The position numbers were made by a program, and so were the translations under genes. Positions 34,632 through 46,539 of a stretch of 64,000 nt of DNA are shown here, in pieces. How positions within the stretch are numbered: the stretch's first letter is position 1; each line of letters starts with the position of its first letter. The notes below the pieces were generated by a model. The model was not told the origin of the DNA. It worked only from the letters and a program-made list of their open reading frames with translations, and made no database searches. Source of the stretch: Plantago major (taxonomy: Eukaryota > Streptophyta > Magnoliopsida > Lamiales > Plantaginaceae); NCBI GenBank assembly GCA_026545765.1, contig JAIFAC010000010.1, positions 796,010-860,009 of the forward strand, given 5' to 3'.

Positions 34632-37278
34632 TGTGAGACCTACAAAATAAATATTTCAACGATCAACTCGCTTAGAGGTACGATACACTAGACGCCCTCT
34701 CATTCCATTCTTTTCCGTCCATACTCATTTACGACACGCAACTTTCTTTTCAAATGACTTCATACTAATTCGAAACGACTTGAAGGAAATAACCAATTGA
34801 AGTTAAGAGCTAAGTATGTAACATATAAATAAATCAAGTTAGACTAATGTTAGTAAAGGGTCATGTAATACATGAAAAGGTTGACAAAGTCAACTAATAT
34901 AGCTATAAATAGGATCCACTCTCTCCTACTTCAATTAGACTTTTTCCACACTTGAAGAAGGTAAAGAAAATGACTATTCCTTCCTTTTCTAATCCCCTCG
35001 GCTTTTCATTCCTTCACCCTCTTTCAATGTTTTAATCTTGCATGCAACATCAAGATATGAAACTCCACTTCAAGCATTATGTTGATGCTTGAAATTTCAT
35101 AAGCCATGTAAGAGAAGGAGTTGTTACACCAAGTTAACTAATTCTTCTCTTTTCCTCATTCTTCCTAGGTAACTCATTGAAGGAAAGCACTAGCAAGGCA
35201 AGGATGCAACAATCCTTCTTAGATTTGTAAGAAAAGATCACACAACCTCACAAAGGTGGGTAAAATCTTCAACTCATCTCTAAAACCTCTTTATAACTTT
35301 TCTTGATTACATGCATGTAAAGATTTGGGGTTATTGATCACTTGTGGTTAAAAATTACTTTTAAAAAATATCATAAATGGTTCATCTGTGTTTAGATGAT
35401 TTATAAACTCTATTGCATGTGAGATTTAGAGCAAAAAGTGAAAATCTTGAATCTCCAACATTTTCGTATGCAAACTGTCATGATTTTGTAAAATTTTGAT
35501 AAATAGAAATATTCGCTTAATTGATTCTTATTTTTCTGGTGATAGTCAACACGGTAAAGGAACAGCGAGAGTTGGAATTTCACTAATCGGAATTTCACTA
35601 ATCGGACGTGTGGAATTTCACTCGGAATTAACAATTAGCTTAAAACAGAGATGGTTACTAAATCCTTCATTTCAGTATCTTACTCAAACTTAAAAAGCTT
35701 AATATTCTGTAAATTTATAGAATTTTGAATTATCTAACTAATTCAGTAAGATATAGAATTTTTTGTGTAGTAATGATTATTTTAATATTAAAATTCTCTG
35801 ATTACACCATGCAGGAGTGTTTCACTTGGAAAAATCATTGTGGCTAGAATACTAGCTATAAATAACCCTATGAGTAGTCATTGGGAAGATAAGACACTTA
35901 TCTATCATTGAAAATATCTCATAAGGTTTTAATGGTGATTTATAACCCTAAAAGTAATTTTCTAGCTAAAACTTGCAATCTGTCCAAACTGTAAATTACA
36001 AAGAATGGAAGTGTAGAATTGTGACATAAGTGGAGAATGTATGGATGGACCTAAATAAACTCAAGAAAAAGGGTGAATAATAAATTCAGACTAAGATATA
36101 ATGTACTCCTTATAAATGATATGTTGTTAACTAAGAACAAGAGAAAATAACTTGTTAATCTCTTTATAAGTAAAACTAAACTAATAGAAAAGGAGATATC
36201 TTATATACCTACACATGAAACCTACCATTAAAGAAATAATTAAGATTCCAAAGAACGCTTGAAATGATGAAGACGTGAAGTTATATCGAGGGTGGCAACC
36301 TGCTCAAAGAGTACAAACGAGGGTGGCAACCTCGAGTAAAAAAGAGAACCGGACAAGGTGGCAACCTCGACTAAAAAGAGAACAAACGAGGGAGGCAACC
36401 TCGATAAAAAGCGCCCATCTTGTATTTTAGGACGGTTGGTGCCACGCTGAACGGCGTGCTACATTATGCGTGCAATGGGAGCCACTCAGAGAGGACCGCT
36501 CCTACATAAGTCACCATCGACAGCTTGTAAGTGCCATGCGAACGAAGTGCTACATCGAGAATTGTGGTGGGAGCCACCTCGAGGACTGATCCATTCCAAA
36601 TCGGGCAGTAAGTGCCATGCGGATAGAAGTGCTACGTCAGATATCACGGTGGGAGCCACCACTCGAGTCCAGAGGTGCCACCTCTAGAGGACTGACCTAA
36701 CTCGGTAATATAATTATCTAATACCAGATGGTTAATTGAACTCAAATGCTGAACGGATAGAAACATCATCGGGTAAAAGGAAACACTATGTAAATGTGAA
36801 TAACTAAACATACTGGACAATCAAACACCGATCTCCGAACCTATAAATTTTACATTAGAGCGGTCTAATAAGATGTTAAACTTAAGGAAGATAATGTTGG
36901 AAATGTCTTTCAAAATAAACCATGTTTTCTCTAAACGATGACCCACCCTGCTACCATCGCTACTGCTTAGCTCATCCCATTTTCTTAAACTGCTTTTATG
37001 AACCCGCTTGAACTCTTAATGGTGATCCATTGATGAGTACTAGTGATGGATGGAAAGTGATTTTTCAAAAGTTTCCACTATGAAGCTTAAGAAATATTAT
37101 CTCCTTTTGTAATTCGGCCCATATGTTGTAAATCCATGGAATCTTTTAGAACGGTAGATGAATGACTTTATCGTTAATCATGTAATGATATATTAGTCAC
37201 CGCTATGTAATCCTATTAGTATTTTATCTCTAATAGCTATTGTGGTCTTACTTTATGCATGATCTCGCACTCAGAATC
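34632..37278 (+). repeat. Chromovirus LTR B (right end cut)
   Basis: Starts TGTGAGACC directly after the chromodomain tail and a short polypurine tract. It follows LTR A in order, has the empty site of the hAT MITE near 35005, a TATA box at 34904, the 30-bp hairpin repeats at 36282-36413 and the longer repeats at 36436-36705. It stops about 25 bases short of the end seen in LTRs A and C, where Tat-element sequence begins. It serves as 3' LTR of internal 1 and would be the 5' LTR of internal 2. Confidence 0.85.
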
Positions 37279-37447
37279 GTGTGGCTGCCGCCGACAAACC
37301 CATCGTGTTTCTGGTGGGGTTCTCGCCACTTTTCCTCCGAGTGGGAGGTCTACCTTGCATTCGAGCAGCGTACAATCAGTAGTGGCGCTGTTCTTACGAC
37401 CTTCTTGTTCTTTCCATTACTTAAGAGAATGTAACGCTTTGTAAAGA

Positions 37448-37465
37448 TTCCCACAGACGGGCGCA
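37448..37465 (-). promoter_or_regulatory. Tat primer-binding site, left (orphan) copy
   Basis: The minus strand reads TGCGCCCGTCTGTGGGAA directly beside the LTR end, the PBS type usual in plant Tat/Ogre elements. Because it lies outside the 3' LTR it belongs to a second, truncated unit. Confidence 0.7.
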
Positions 37466-37468
37466 AAA

Positions 37469-38294
37469 TGTCGAGGGTAAAGTCCCCAACCACTTAGTTA
37501 TTATTCAACCTATGTAATGGCCAAGGTATCCCTAGTTAAGAAGCTCTATACTAAGTAAGAGCCAACGCCACAGAGCCCGAGATCCTAAGCTTGGTAAGAA
37601 CCCGCACAAGTGACTTGAGGTTAGGACTGGTTTGCTAAGTGTCAAACCGTTAGAGACTTTACTCAAGAGAGTCAAGATCCGCTCAGATAATGCTCCTGGT
37701 TAGTTTCAGTATACTTGACTTACCTCTTTAACATGGGGAAGTGTGCCATATATATATAGGAATTTTCAAAGAGGAAGGACTCCGGATCGTGCAAGTGTAA
37801 GGCCTGATCGAGCCACCAAGGCTTGATTAGGACCATGGCCCAATAATGACACTTGCCCCATACCACTTTGGGGCTTTAGGGTAGTTTAGTCATTACCGAG
37901 AGTTTTGTAGGTTTGATACAACACGCGGCCAAGGTCCGAAGAGGTTGGTCCGACGCTCGTCCGGAGCGTATTGGGTTGTATGGGAACTCCCATAAGTTTG
38001 TCCGACTCCGATTCGGACCTTGTGGCTCGGACCTCCTTACTCTCGAAAGTGCCGCTTACTCGTTGCTGTGAGATTGTCATGTTGATTCGGATGGTCGTCC
38101 GGTCGGACCTCATGGTTAATTCCACCGGAGGGCTCTGACCTATTACCGCTCAAGCCCTCTCTGGCCCTTCTCCGTGGATGGGTCGGATCCGAGGGGCCTG
38201 TGGTCGGACCTGTGGTCGGATCATAGGTCTCGGATCCTCGCATAACTGGGATGCCTTAGGATTCGCTCCAAAGGCGCCATGACTAGATTCGACA
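37469..38294 (-). repeat. Tat element 3' LTR
   Basis: About 826 bases, bounded on the plus strand by TGTCGAGG and ATTCGACA (TGTCGA/TCGACA terminal inverted repeat). It matches 50419-51263 throughout, including a TATATATATAGGAA-like block and several GGTCCGA / TCGGACC words. It lacks the flanking duplication of a simple insertion because leader sequence continues beyond it. Confidence 0.82.
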
Positions 38295-38899
38295 TATTTT
38301 CAGATAACATATATCCCTAGTTTCCAAGTATCTTGGTAGAAGATAGTTGTGGAACTATTGGTTGAGAGGAAAAGGATGGTTTGCTTCGTCCAATCTGCCT
38401 CGAAGCGTAAAAGGTGTAATCCGTGTCAGATAGTCCTTAACTTATTCTCTCTCTTTCTTTCTTTTCTTTGTTGTCCGAGGGAAAAGGCTTGAGTGCAACA
38501 AAGTTAAGAAAGAAAAGGGTATTTGTAAGCGAGATTAAGTGTAGACCGAGAACGCTTGAGTTGTACCTTCGTAGGTGACGGATGATCCGCAGACACGTCT
38601 TATCCGACCAAAGTCTTGTGGAAGGAAGGTCCAAGAAAGACATCCAATCGACGAGGGTCCAGAGTTGGCGAAAGTGAGATCAGCCTTGCCGAGAAAGGTT
38701 TTCGAGGCACCTAACGGTCACCATCCGAAGGTCGAGTGGTGTCCTCCGAGAGTGGGGGAGTTTGTTACGCGCCTTTGTCACAAGGTAATTTTTTACCATC
38801 ATTATTTCACTTCGTATTGTTGTAACACCGTCGATGAATTTTGATCTACGATCGATTTAATCCAAAATCGCCGACGGTTGAGTTCCGTGATTTAGCCTC

Positions 38900-38907
38900 T
38901 ATAAATA
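38900..38907 (+). promoter_or_regulatory. TATA box facing into the Tat antisense region
   Basis: TATAAATA in the context CTCTATAAATAGGGCC, on the plus strand and so opposite to the Tat polyprotein, 600 bases inside the 3' LTR. A CATTCCAACAC start-like sequence lies about 30 bases downstream. It is well placed to drive the antisense region that follows. Confidence 0.6.
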
Positions 38908-39504
38908 GGGCCTAGCTACTTTCATTCCAACACTTTTCGAGAGAAGATTTTGTATTTCAAGACATCCAAGCAACGCAATCAATCCGAGCAGTAAGAAGAA
39001 GCCTGAAGAGCGTGGTTTCGGGGAGTCAATCGCTTTCAATCCAACCATCCGAGTACAAGTAAGTTGCTTGTTTCGCTATGTGGTTGTCAAATTTCCTTGT
39101 TTGTTGTTTAGTTTCATTGATATATGGTCTGCTCGATGTGTGCCCATGTTACGTAGCTATAGTTGGTAATAACCGTAGGTGTCTTCGCTATGTCGACTAA
39201 CACCGAATCAACATCTTATTAACTCCGAACTAACTTCGTCCGTAGAGTCATTTTCATCCTCCTAACTTAAATTTTTCCTTTTTAATATACATAAACTACC
39301 TGACCGCCATCTTAAAGCTTACGAAATTGCTTTCCTTTCCCTAGATGTCCGAGTGATAGTCGAACCGATCCGAGGTCAAGGATACGACCACGCCGTTGTC
39401 CCTATCGCATGCCTCCTAGGAGATTGATATTGTTGATGGGGATGATTCAAGAGAAATGAGCATTCTCCTCGTTCGAGCCGTGAAAGCCCGAGGTAAGCTC
39501 CTTA

Positions 39505-39835
39505 CACTACAAGAAATCTATCAGAATCGACGGAAGGGGCTTAGATTTTATCCGTCATTCCATAGCGATTTAATCGCTATCCGTCAGTTAGAACCCAGCG
39601 ACTCGACAATGTTATCCGTCGCTACATGGCACGCGATTTTATTAATTGCCGCCGGATTTTATTAATCACGCCCATACTTCGACTTTGTGAATAAATAAAT
39701 AAATATTAACGTCGGATAAATTATCCGTTGTTAATATTTATATTTAAAAAAAAAGAACCGGAGCGACGGATAAACTATCTCACGCCCGGCGACGGACGCC
39801 GTATTTGATACGCATCCGCTTACCATATGGTTTTA
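39505..39835. mobile_element. CACTA transposon terminus inside the antisense region
   Basis: Begins CACTACAAGAAATCTATCAG, the canonical plant CACTA end, preceded by TTA (39502-39504) as the likely half of a 3-bp target duplication. It is followed by ACGGA / ATCCGTC subterminal repeats to about 39830. I searched downstream for the matching GTAGTG end with TTA and did not find it. The element may be larger and end beyond recognition, or may have lost its right end. Confidence 0.7.
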
Positions 39836-40079
39836 ACGAATCGCAAACCCAGAATGCCATTTTCGCTTCGCTTCTTCATTTCCTTCACAATCCACAATTG
39901 TTGATTTATTCTTCTCAATCTTAGTGTCAATTCAAGATCGCTGGACGAGGAGCTCTTTTCCATCAATTTCAAATTTCATCCGCTATTTTCTTCTAATCAA
40001 CGGTATTTTCGCTAAACCCTAACTTTTGGAAATTTGGAATTTTTGATTTTTGACTACTTATTCTCAATCAGATGTTTAT

Positions 40080-40416
40080 ATGAAGTATGTAGTAGCTTGT
40101 TTAGTTAATTTGATCAATTATATGTAATTTGATATGTATATGTAATTTGATTATTTGATTTGTATATGTAATTTGATAGTTAGTTTAGTTAATTTGATAT
40201 GAATGTATGTAGTAATTCAATATGTATGTATGTTAATTTGATAAGTATGTATATAGTGAAGTATGTATATTAATTACATGTATGTAGTGAAGTACGTATG
40301 TTAATTAAGTATGTATGTAGTGGAAGTATGTATGTTAATTAAGTATTTATGTTAAGTATGTATGTAGTAATTTGATATGTATGTTAAGTATGTATGTAGT
40401 TAGTTTAGTTAATTTA

Positions 40417-40447
<31 letters not shown>

Positions 40448-40480
40448 TGTATGTATGTATGTAGTAGTTTTGGTGATTTG
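40080..40480. repeat. TATG/GTAT-rich low-complexity tract
   Basis: AT-rich DNA with repeated TATGTATGTAG and TTAATTTGATATG words, peaking in a pure (TATG)n run of about eleven units at 40419-40462. No coding content. It probably belongs to the interior of the CACTA insertion or an intron of the antisense region. Confidence 0.8.
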
Positions 40481-42999
40481 ATAAATTCAGAGCATGTACT
40501 AAATTACGAGGATGTAGTTAAGTGTTTTCGAGTTTGATAATATGTTGATTATATTAATGTGTAATTTATAAGTTATAACCTCGTAGTAGTAAAACACTTA
40601 ATAAATTTTGTAACATATCTAACACTTAATAATTAATCATGAAATTATAAGGAACGATAATAATTAACAATTAATCTCTACAATCTTCTTATCCTAATCG
40701 ACTCGATCTAATAAATTAAATAATGATCTTATCAATTGAATGTGTCAAAGTTAAAAAGTATCTGAATTAATTCGTTCTGCTCATGGATGTAAATATCGTA
40801 TCGGCTGTAGAACTCGCATGTAGTTTCTGGTGAGAGTTTTGCGGTATTGGTTAAAGGTTCTGATCGCTTGCTACGGACGTCTGCTCAGGTAAACTGGGGT
40901 TGATAGCGTCCTCGCACATTAAAACCTCGTTGTAAACATGCCAATTTATGACCCTACAGCAGATTTCGAGAATTTCTGCGACGTTATTGGATCTCATTCC
41001 CGAGTATCAAGGACGTGATCTTTATCACTAAGAGGAAGTTAATCAGATATGCATAATATAGAACATCCACTGAGGATCTGACCATGATAACCAACTGAAC
41101 CATCTGATTGATCATCCGCTGGCACTGGATCAACTCTCATCCCATCAGAGGAGGAAGAAGAATATCGGACGGCGTGAGACCATCTTTAGGAATATTCGCC
41201 CATCCGCTTCCTCCCTAGAATAAATTGCACTAAACGATGAACTATCTGTCACAATTGATGATCCGCTAACTTAATGATTTGGACACCTTCTGCTTCAATA
41301 CACTTTTATCGATGTGACGGAGAAATTTCACAAGCACTCTGGGCTGATGATGCGGAAGATCAAAGAACCCACTGATCCAGTCGGATAACCAACATCAAAA
41401 TATCCACAAATTTGAAGATTCATCCTGATCCATCCGGATGCACCATCCTGGCAGGATCAATCCGATGAGATGACTGGTCATACAATTGACAAAATCCACG
41501 CCAAACCCGCCCCAAACGGAACTTTGAAGGAAGAGATACCGTCCCAGTCTCCCAAACAGTAATAACCGCCAGAAGGACCCAGACCGAAACTCCCACATCC
41601 ACAGAGATAACTGAGGGAACCGGAGTCCATCCTTCTGTTAAGGGAAGATGAGAGTGAGCCGAGCCGGTCGACGCCGAGGTGGCCTTTATGGTTACCGCTT
41701 AATGAATCGGGATCAATTAAGTGAGTTGACCGAACTCACCAAAGGTAAGTCTTCAATTTTTATCGTCGGGTTACCAACTTTCTTTTCGTTCTAATCGTTT
41801 TTAATTTTTCAATGTTATCTATTTAGCCCATCGTCATTGCCTGCCGCGCCTGCGGTGGTGGGGTCGAGGCCACGGCGGAGAGGATTCGCTGCGCCGGTAC
41901 GCCGGGCAATAGAGACGTTTGCTGAATAGCCTCGTCTGAAAGGTCAAGAAGACCTTGTTGGCAAAAGAGGCCAATCGGAGATTTCGTCATTAAAAGTGTC
42001 ATCCTAGCTAGAGAAGGATTTGAAAGTGCATCAGATATGCGGATGAGTATCGCCGTTGTTCCTTGAAAGCTTCAAAGACATGATGCTCAATGAGTTTTTG
42101 AAGGTCCTGGACAAGATCGGCCCAGATTTTGGGCTCACTCGCAGTTCTTGTTTGAGTCTAAGCATGACGAGGCCTGGCAGATGGTTTCCTGGCGTAACCG
42201 TAGGGGCGCCCGCATGAAGGGTTGGATCCCGAGTGGTCGGGACATGGAGGGGTCAAGGCATTTCAGAAGCCAAGAGGTCACGGGTTTTGAGTTTGCTCCG
42301 GAGGTGTCTTTGATAAGACTTGCTCAATGCGAAGTTTGTGGAGCTGGTCTGCATGAGGCTAAGACATGAAATTCACCATGGCGGGAACTGTGCATTTCCG
42401 CAGCTCGTGCCTCATTGGTCGGCGTTCATCGGCTCGCCTCGAGGGATCACGTGAGCACACCAAGATCGGGCCGATTTTGCCCGCCCTCGGCCCATGGTTT
42501 CATCGGGATCTGGACTTGATGCAGCAAATGCCCCGGGCTTCCTCGGAAGAGTTGCGCCTTAAGGGAGAGAAGGTCGCCTGTAGCCAAAGAGCGAGCGCCC
42601 TCCAGAAAGGAGATCGAGGCCCTCCGGAACTCAGTCGTTCATCCAGCGTAGAGAATGAAGTCACGGTATGCCTCGGTTTGGTAAATCGGCCTTCGGACCC
42701 AGACGCATGCTGTTTCTTTGTTATCGTTGTTTTGTATGATAATTTCAGTCGACTCACAATCGATTCGCATCCACGGCACGGTCCGTCAGCGATGGCTCGG
42801 GTCAACTCTTTATCATTTGCTTCGTATATTTTCAAATGCATACGCCCTCATTGTGTGTCGACTTATAAGATAAAATCAAAAGAACTCCAAGTTCTTATGG
42901 ATCCGAGTCCATCAGGCCTAATCTTCCCAAAATAATGTAATTCTCAATTGGTCAATTTGCAATGGGTCGAAGTTTTGCAAGGCGTTTGGTTCCGAGTCA

Positions 43000-45900
43000 G
43001 CTCCAAGTAAGCAATCGCTCTGGCAAATGGTAATGATTCGGATGTCATAAATCTTGCCAGATTCAGAGTAAACACGGTGTAATCGCTCCCAGTCGCTTTG
43101 ACTCAGGAAAGTTGGTAAAAAGGAGACGCTCTAAAAAGTCGAGTGGGCCACGGATCACGCTTCGCACTTTCGGCCGAGGGATCCCAGCGGTAACAGCTTC
43201 AAATTACTTCTGGGCCAAGCCAAAAGTGTGAAAAGACTCCTGGTTTGGGTTTCCAATAGCGCCCAAATTGTCGGGCCTAAGTCTGAAGCCCGCGTTTTCC
43301 ATCACCAACCGTCATGTGCCGTGACGAGGTGGATTGGCTCGCCACTTCTATATATAACCGATCAGACGGCTTTCATCGCATCATCTCATCCCTTTTATGT
43401 TAGTCAGTGGTCCCATCCTGGGTCCGGAGCAAACTGACGGTGGGTTGATTCCAACGCCCATGCGTGATCCACCTTCAGGGTTTTTTCGGGTCCAAAATCC
43501 TTCGTAATGTATCTACGCCGGACGGCGAAATCAAGTCACTCGATCACTCTTCGGATCGTCGTACACCTTCTTTCTCCTCCTGCCAGAATCACTCAACGCA
43601 TTTGAGCCCTGGTGACATTAACTCCACCGTTCCAAGGTTCTTCAACATCGTCGCCTCTTCCTCGATCGCCGGGTTACCTTTCTTCTCCGGGCCGGGTCGG
43701 TACTAACAAAATTGAGCCCCTTGGGAAGGTATTCAGTTCGATATTCGGGATTACCAAACATTTCAAGTATCTGTAAACTCTATTCTTGATTATTCTTATC
43801 GAAGTGCTTCTCTCGATCGCCGTATACCTTCTTCTTCGTGGTCGTATTGTACAACCACTTCCGAGTTCTAGGGAAGCAAAGAACAATGTTCCGGAGCTAC
43901 TAGGCATCTGCTTTTGATGATCCAACTCATGACCATTTACCCTTCCACCATTTAACCATATTCTCGCTGGGCATCTGCCTTAGAAAGTGGTCGATGGAAG
44001 CCGGAAAGTTTCCATCATCAAGGCCCGCCGCATCAATCGGCTACCGATTCTTTGTCCCGGTCGCTTGTGTGATTCGTAAGTCTCTAACACGGTTTCACAA
44101 CAATGCGGTCTAACCATCTTAAGTTATCCCGACGCATCCGGCCACGCCGCTTTTTCCAAAAGAATCGAGGCTTCCTTTTTGTTTATCGGGAAAATGCACC
44201 GGCGCCGCCGTGTCATCATAGTTCGGTTCGAAGAGCTTCCGCTTGTCGCTATTCGCTTCGGAACGCATAGGACCGCGCATCCAGAAGCGACTCCCGCCCC
44301 GGACATCCGCGGTTGTTCCCTGGTTTCGCTTTGACGCCGGGCTTTAAATTCATATGCTTTACTATTCCCGTATGTCAATATGCCGCCAGAACCGTGTTTG
44401 TATCGTGAAGAACATGGTGATTACTCCCATGTTTTACGTGACTGACGGGTATCCAAGTTTGTAATTTTATACTTGTATTTTCAATAATATGCGTTCGAAA
44501 GTTTGTGCACCTTCGTCATATCACTTCATCCTAACCGGGTCGGTATAAGTCAATGATTTATTAATCATCTGGCTCGACTTTGTGGAATGGTCCGAGGCGG
44601 TGTTTGTGTGAATATAGCTTTTCGCTTGCAAAAGTCGTATTGATTACCTGAAATTCAAGTACAACTGGGAGTCGCATAAGAAAATGACAAAACTTTTGAT
44701 AATCGGGATTTAGTCTATTTTCGGGTGTTAATCCTAAGCATAAAACTTTTGCGTATTCTAGATTCTAGGTTCTTTCAAGGCTCTTCTCGTCGCTCTTCTA
44801 GCTCAAGCTCCTATTGATTCTGCCCGCACTTTGTGCGTCCTTCATTGGCTTGTGCTCCCAACATTGCTTTTCAGGGATGTCGCCTCTTTCTCGAGGACTA
44901 AGCTCCCACTTGTATGTCTTTGGGAAAGACACGCTTGTTGTAGGCTCGAGTACCATGGCTTCGTATCAAGGATGCTGAAGCAAGGCTCTACTCACACCTC
45001 GAGAGCTTCAAGGTCGAGATCTCTGCGATTTACCTCAACAATAGATTATTGGACCTTTTGCTTCTACTACTATTTCCGAGGATGACCGCCGGATCCAGAC
45101 AAGGAGAAGGCACTCGTGGTGGAAGTCCTATCGTCAGCCATGTGTGCCTAAAGGATCACATGTAGATCATCTCGCCTAATCAGAGAAGTCCTCAACCCTT
45201 TCCAAAATCTTTACGATGGTCTTTGTTAGGTTTACTTGACCATTGGCTGGGGTATTAAACCAAGTAAGCGTTGTTCTATTTTAAAGACCGGAGCCATTCT
45301 TTCAGCCTCGCTTCGGAGAACTGAGCCCCGCTGTCCGGAGATCAGAATCCCTAAGTCCAATGCGAGGATGTTCTTTCCATGAACGGCCCCAGACGCTTTC
45401 AGTGATGGTCAAATCGCTTCGCCAACCTACTGTGAAATATTCCCACCGCCACAATCAGAATCCTTTCCGATGTTCCGGCGGGAAAGGGACGAATCATGCC
45501 GTTCTATCGATCAATCTGCTATGATCACGGAATCATGTGGTCATTTGACGGTGTGGTATGTCGGCATGCATTTCACAGTATGGGCGTATCCGCGTGAGTG
45601 CCGGCGAAAGATCTCTTTGTAAAAGATCTCCCATGATGAAGTATCATTGCCCTAAGATAGGATCCTCTTGCTTTCTAGGATCCGGTAGAGAGCCATCCTT
45701 GGAGATAGTAAAATATGTCACTATCCACTTTCTTTCAGTTGCTCAAGAGGAAGACTCGTCTGCTAGGTTTGCTGTGAGGACTCCTGAGTCATCAGATGAC
45801 AATTCTCGTTCAGAGCTCCTAATGCCGAGGCATACTTGGAAAGGGTGTTTGATTTCTGTTCCATTCCCAAAGGAAATTGCTCGGAGGAATATCAAAGTGC

Positions 45901-46500
45901 CTAACCTCTTCTGAGAAGTTCCAAGTACTTGATCATGTCAGGTCTCGTAGTGAAGGACCCAAAACCTGATTCAATGAAATGAACTGTAAGCCTGGACCTT
46001 TTCACTCTGAAGAGCTCTTGCTATACTTAAGCCGTAAAGGAGGGAGTGCCTCAGACTGCTTCTCATTGTTCGTTACTTTAAAGTTGAGGGTGATGATATT
46101 CAGCCTTAGCTCCTTCGTGACCTCAAGAAAAATTCATATTCCTCCTATTCGGCCCAAAGAGAAGATCCATCCACTTTGTAACATCCAACATTCCCTTTGT
46201 TCCCCAATTTGCTTTCACGAGTAGTAATTTTTCGCCTTCTTCCCGCTTTTGCTCAAGATGCGTGTCGAGTGTCGGGTGCTTGCCCAGAGAACATGTGTCT
46301 CACCCTTAACTTAATCATCCATGGGTTCTTGACACTTAGTCCAAAGCTAGAAATTATTCCCGAAAGTGCCTCAGCCTGCTTTCGCTTTTCTCTCTTCCGC
46401 CGGGTATCTTCATTGAAAGAGTACGACGCGACCTTATGTCTTCTTCTCGTGGACTTTCGTTCCTTCTTCGCTTTCCTCCGGATAATCTACTGTGAAGTCG
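43000..46500 (-). mobile_element. Tat element: poorly readable integrase region
   Basis: By position this stretch should hold the integrase between RNase H (46.8-46.5 kb) and the antisense region. Short minus-strand frames such as 43925-43674 are compatible with decayed integrase, but I cannot place the zinc finger or the DDE residues with confidence. Fossil, broken. Confidence 0.35.
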
Positions 46501-46539
46501 CTATGACTGGGCCCATTGCGTGAAGGGAGCTTGCGACTG

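Larger units (their letters stand above)
38930..43000 (+). other. Antisense gene-like region of the Tat element
   Basis: On the strand opposite to gag-pol, between pol and the 3' LTR, a TATA box is followed by a leader, an intron-like stretch (GTAAGT at 39059 to TTTCCCTAG ending at 39344, just before an ATG at 39345), a further intron-like stretch (GTAAGT at 41745 to TATTTAG ending at 41826) and GC-rich coding-like sequence to about 43.0 kb, with a possible coiled-coil rich in Glu, Lys and Ala near 42540-42650. Tat-lineage elements in several plants carry an extra antisense frame in this place, so I read it as that frame. The product is not recognised. It is a broken fossil and is interrupted by a CACTA element. 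Confidence 0.5.

Noticed and set aside
42366-42935. A 189-residue plus-strand frame as a stand-alone gene
   Set aside because: It overlaps the antisense region of the Tat element and shows coding-like content in more than one frame; I cannot say that this frame is the real one, so it is described only as part of that region.
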